Assembly: GCF_001724605.1 (NCBI RefSeq) | Contig: NZ_MEEX01000005.1 | Coordinates: forward strand, 62,001 to 126,000 | Length of the DNA stretch: 64,000 nt | From: Phenylobacterium sp. SCN 70-31 | GTDB taxonomy: Bacteria > Pseudomonadota > Alphaproteobacteria > Caulobacterales > Caulobacteraceae | Direction: 5' to 3' | In this document: positions 63,850-64,000 of the stretch, in pieces | How positions within the stretch are numbered: position 1 is the first letter of the stretch | Layout of the letters: the number at the start of each line of letters is the position of its first letter | Notes under the pieces: generated by a model | Told to the model about the DNA's origin: nothing | The model's input: only the letters and a program-made list of their open reading frames with translations | The model's database searches: none | Translations under genes and position numbers: made by a program

Positions 63850-64000
63850 ATGCCCCGCGTTCTCATCGCTGACAGCCTCAGCCCCGCCGCCGTCGACATC
63901 TTCCGCCAGCGCGGCGTCGACACCGACATCAAGACCGGCCTCTCGAAGGACGAGCTGATCGCCGTCATCGGCGACTACGACGGACTGGTCGTCCGCTCGG
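63850..64000 (+). CDS. serA: D-3-phosphoglycerate dehydrogenase, N-terminal fragment (window edge)
   Basis: The first 50 residues of SerA, which oxidises 3-phosphoglycerate to 3-phosphohydroxypyruvate, the step before SerC. P-R-V-L-I-A-D-S-L-S-P-A-A-V and the Y-D-G-L-V-V-R-S segment that starts the substrate-binding domain are clear. The start was set at the ATG behind GGAG; an in-frame ATG 12 bp upstream is an alternative. The gene continues past the right edge. Confidence 0.92.
   Translation, partial: MPRVLIADSLSPAAVDIFRQRGVDTDIKTGLSKDELIAVIGDYDGLVVRS

Overview
The window is GC-rich, densely packed chromosomal DNA, most likely from a Caulobacterales alphaproteobacterium (Caulobacter/Phenylobacterium-like). 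The supporting markers are a GapR-type DUF2312 nucleoid protein, a TacA-type sigma-54 response regulator, a usg gene, several TonB-dependent receptors (TBDRs), a PEP-CTERM protein of the alphaproteobacterial W-A-M-M-I subclass, and a serC-serA operon with a structured leader. No phage, insertion sequence or CRISPR array was seen. No stretch over about 300 bases lacks a gene or an assigned site.

Region 1 (1-27.4 kb) is the most distinctive part: a large catabolic locus. It holds a GH3 glycosidase (cut by the window edge), two closely related TBDRs, two closely related GPH-type sugar symporters, four Fe(II)/2-oxoglutarate dioxygenases of the PhyH family (three in a row), a TIM-barrel sugar isomerase-like protein, a secreted type-B carboxylesterase, a GntR/FCD regulator and a single-chain biotin-dependent acyl-CoA carboxylase. 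At its centre is a complete glutathione-dependent formaldehyde oxidation module: adhC-fghA on the plus strand, divergent from fdsGBAD-fdhD on the minus strand. My inference is uptake of a glycosylated, esterified and/or methylated compound, with dioxygenases or the esterase releasing one-carbon units that are burned to CO2 for NADH. The substrate cannot be named. Two identical-architecture dyads (GATCA-N5-TGATC), one before TBDR2-gntR-GPH2 and one between PhyH3 and GPH1, suggest one regulator controls both halves.

Region 2 (27.4-34.2 kb) is a TetR-controlled RND efflux operon (adaptor, pump, outer-membrane factor) with a perfect 20-bp palindrome in the divergent control region. Region 3 (34.2-45.9 kb) is mixed: small membrane proteins, a PAF-acetylhydrolase-like lipase, AlkB, an APC permease coupled to a lipoprotein-type methyltransferase, a luciferase-like oxidoreductase/hydrolase pair, DUF2061-Dps, usg, an orphan peptide-binding lipoprotein and an aromatic-acid-type MFS transporter. 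Region 4 (46-51.7 kb) is an iron-type TBDR/PepSY operon behind a Fur-box-like dyad, a secreted unknown and an acyltransferase-3 membrane protein.

Region 5 (51.8-64 kb) is more core-like: tRNA-Ser(CGA), a PEP-CTERM gene with a canonical sigma-54 promoter, folE, gapR, an M15-like/Sel1 protein, RNase T2, tacA, a MocR-type regulator, a PQQ alcohol dehydrogenase fused to cytochrome c, an EamA transporter, then serC and the start of serA. Many neighbours overlap by ATGA, TTGA or TGATG, indicating tight translational coupling.
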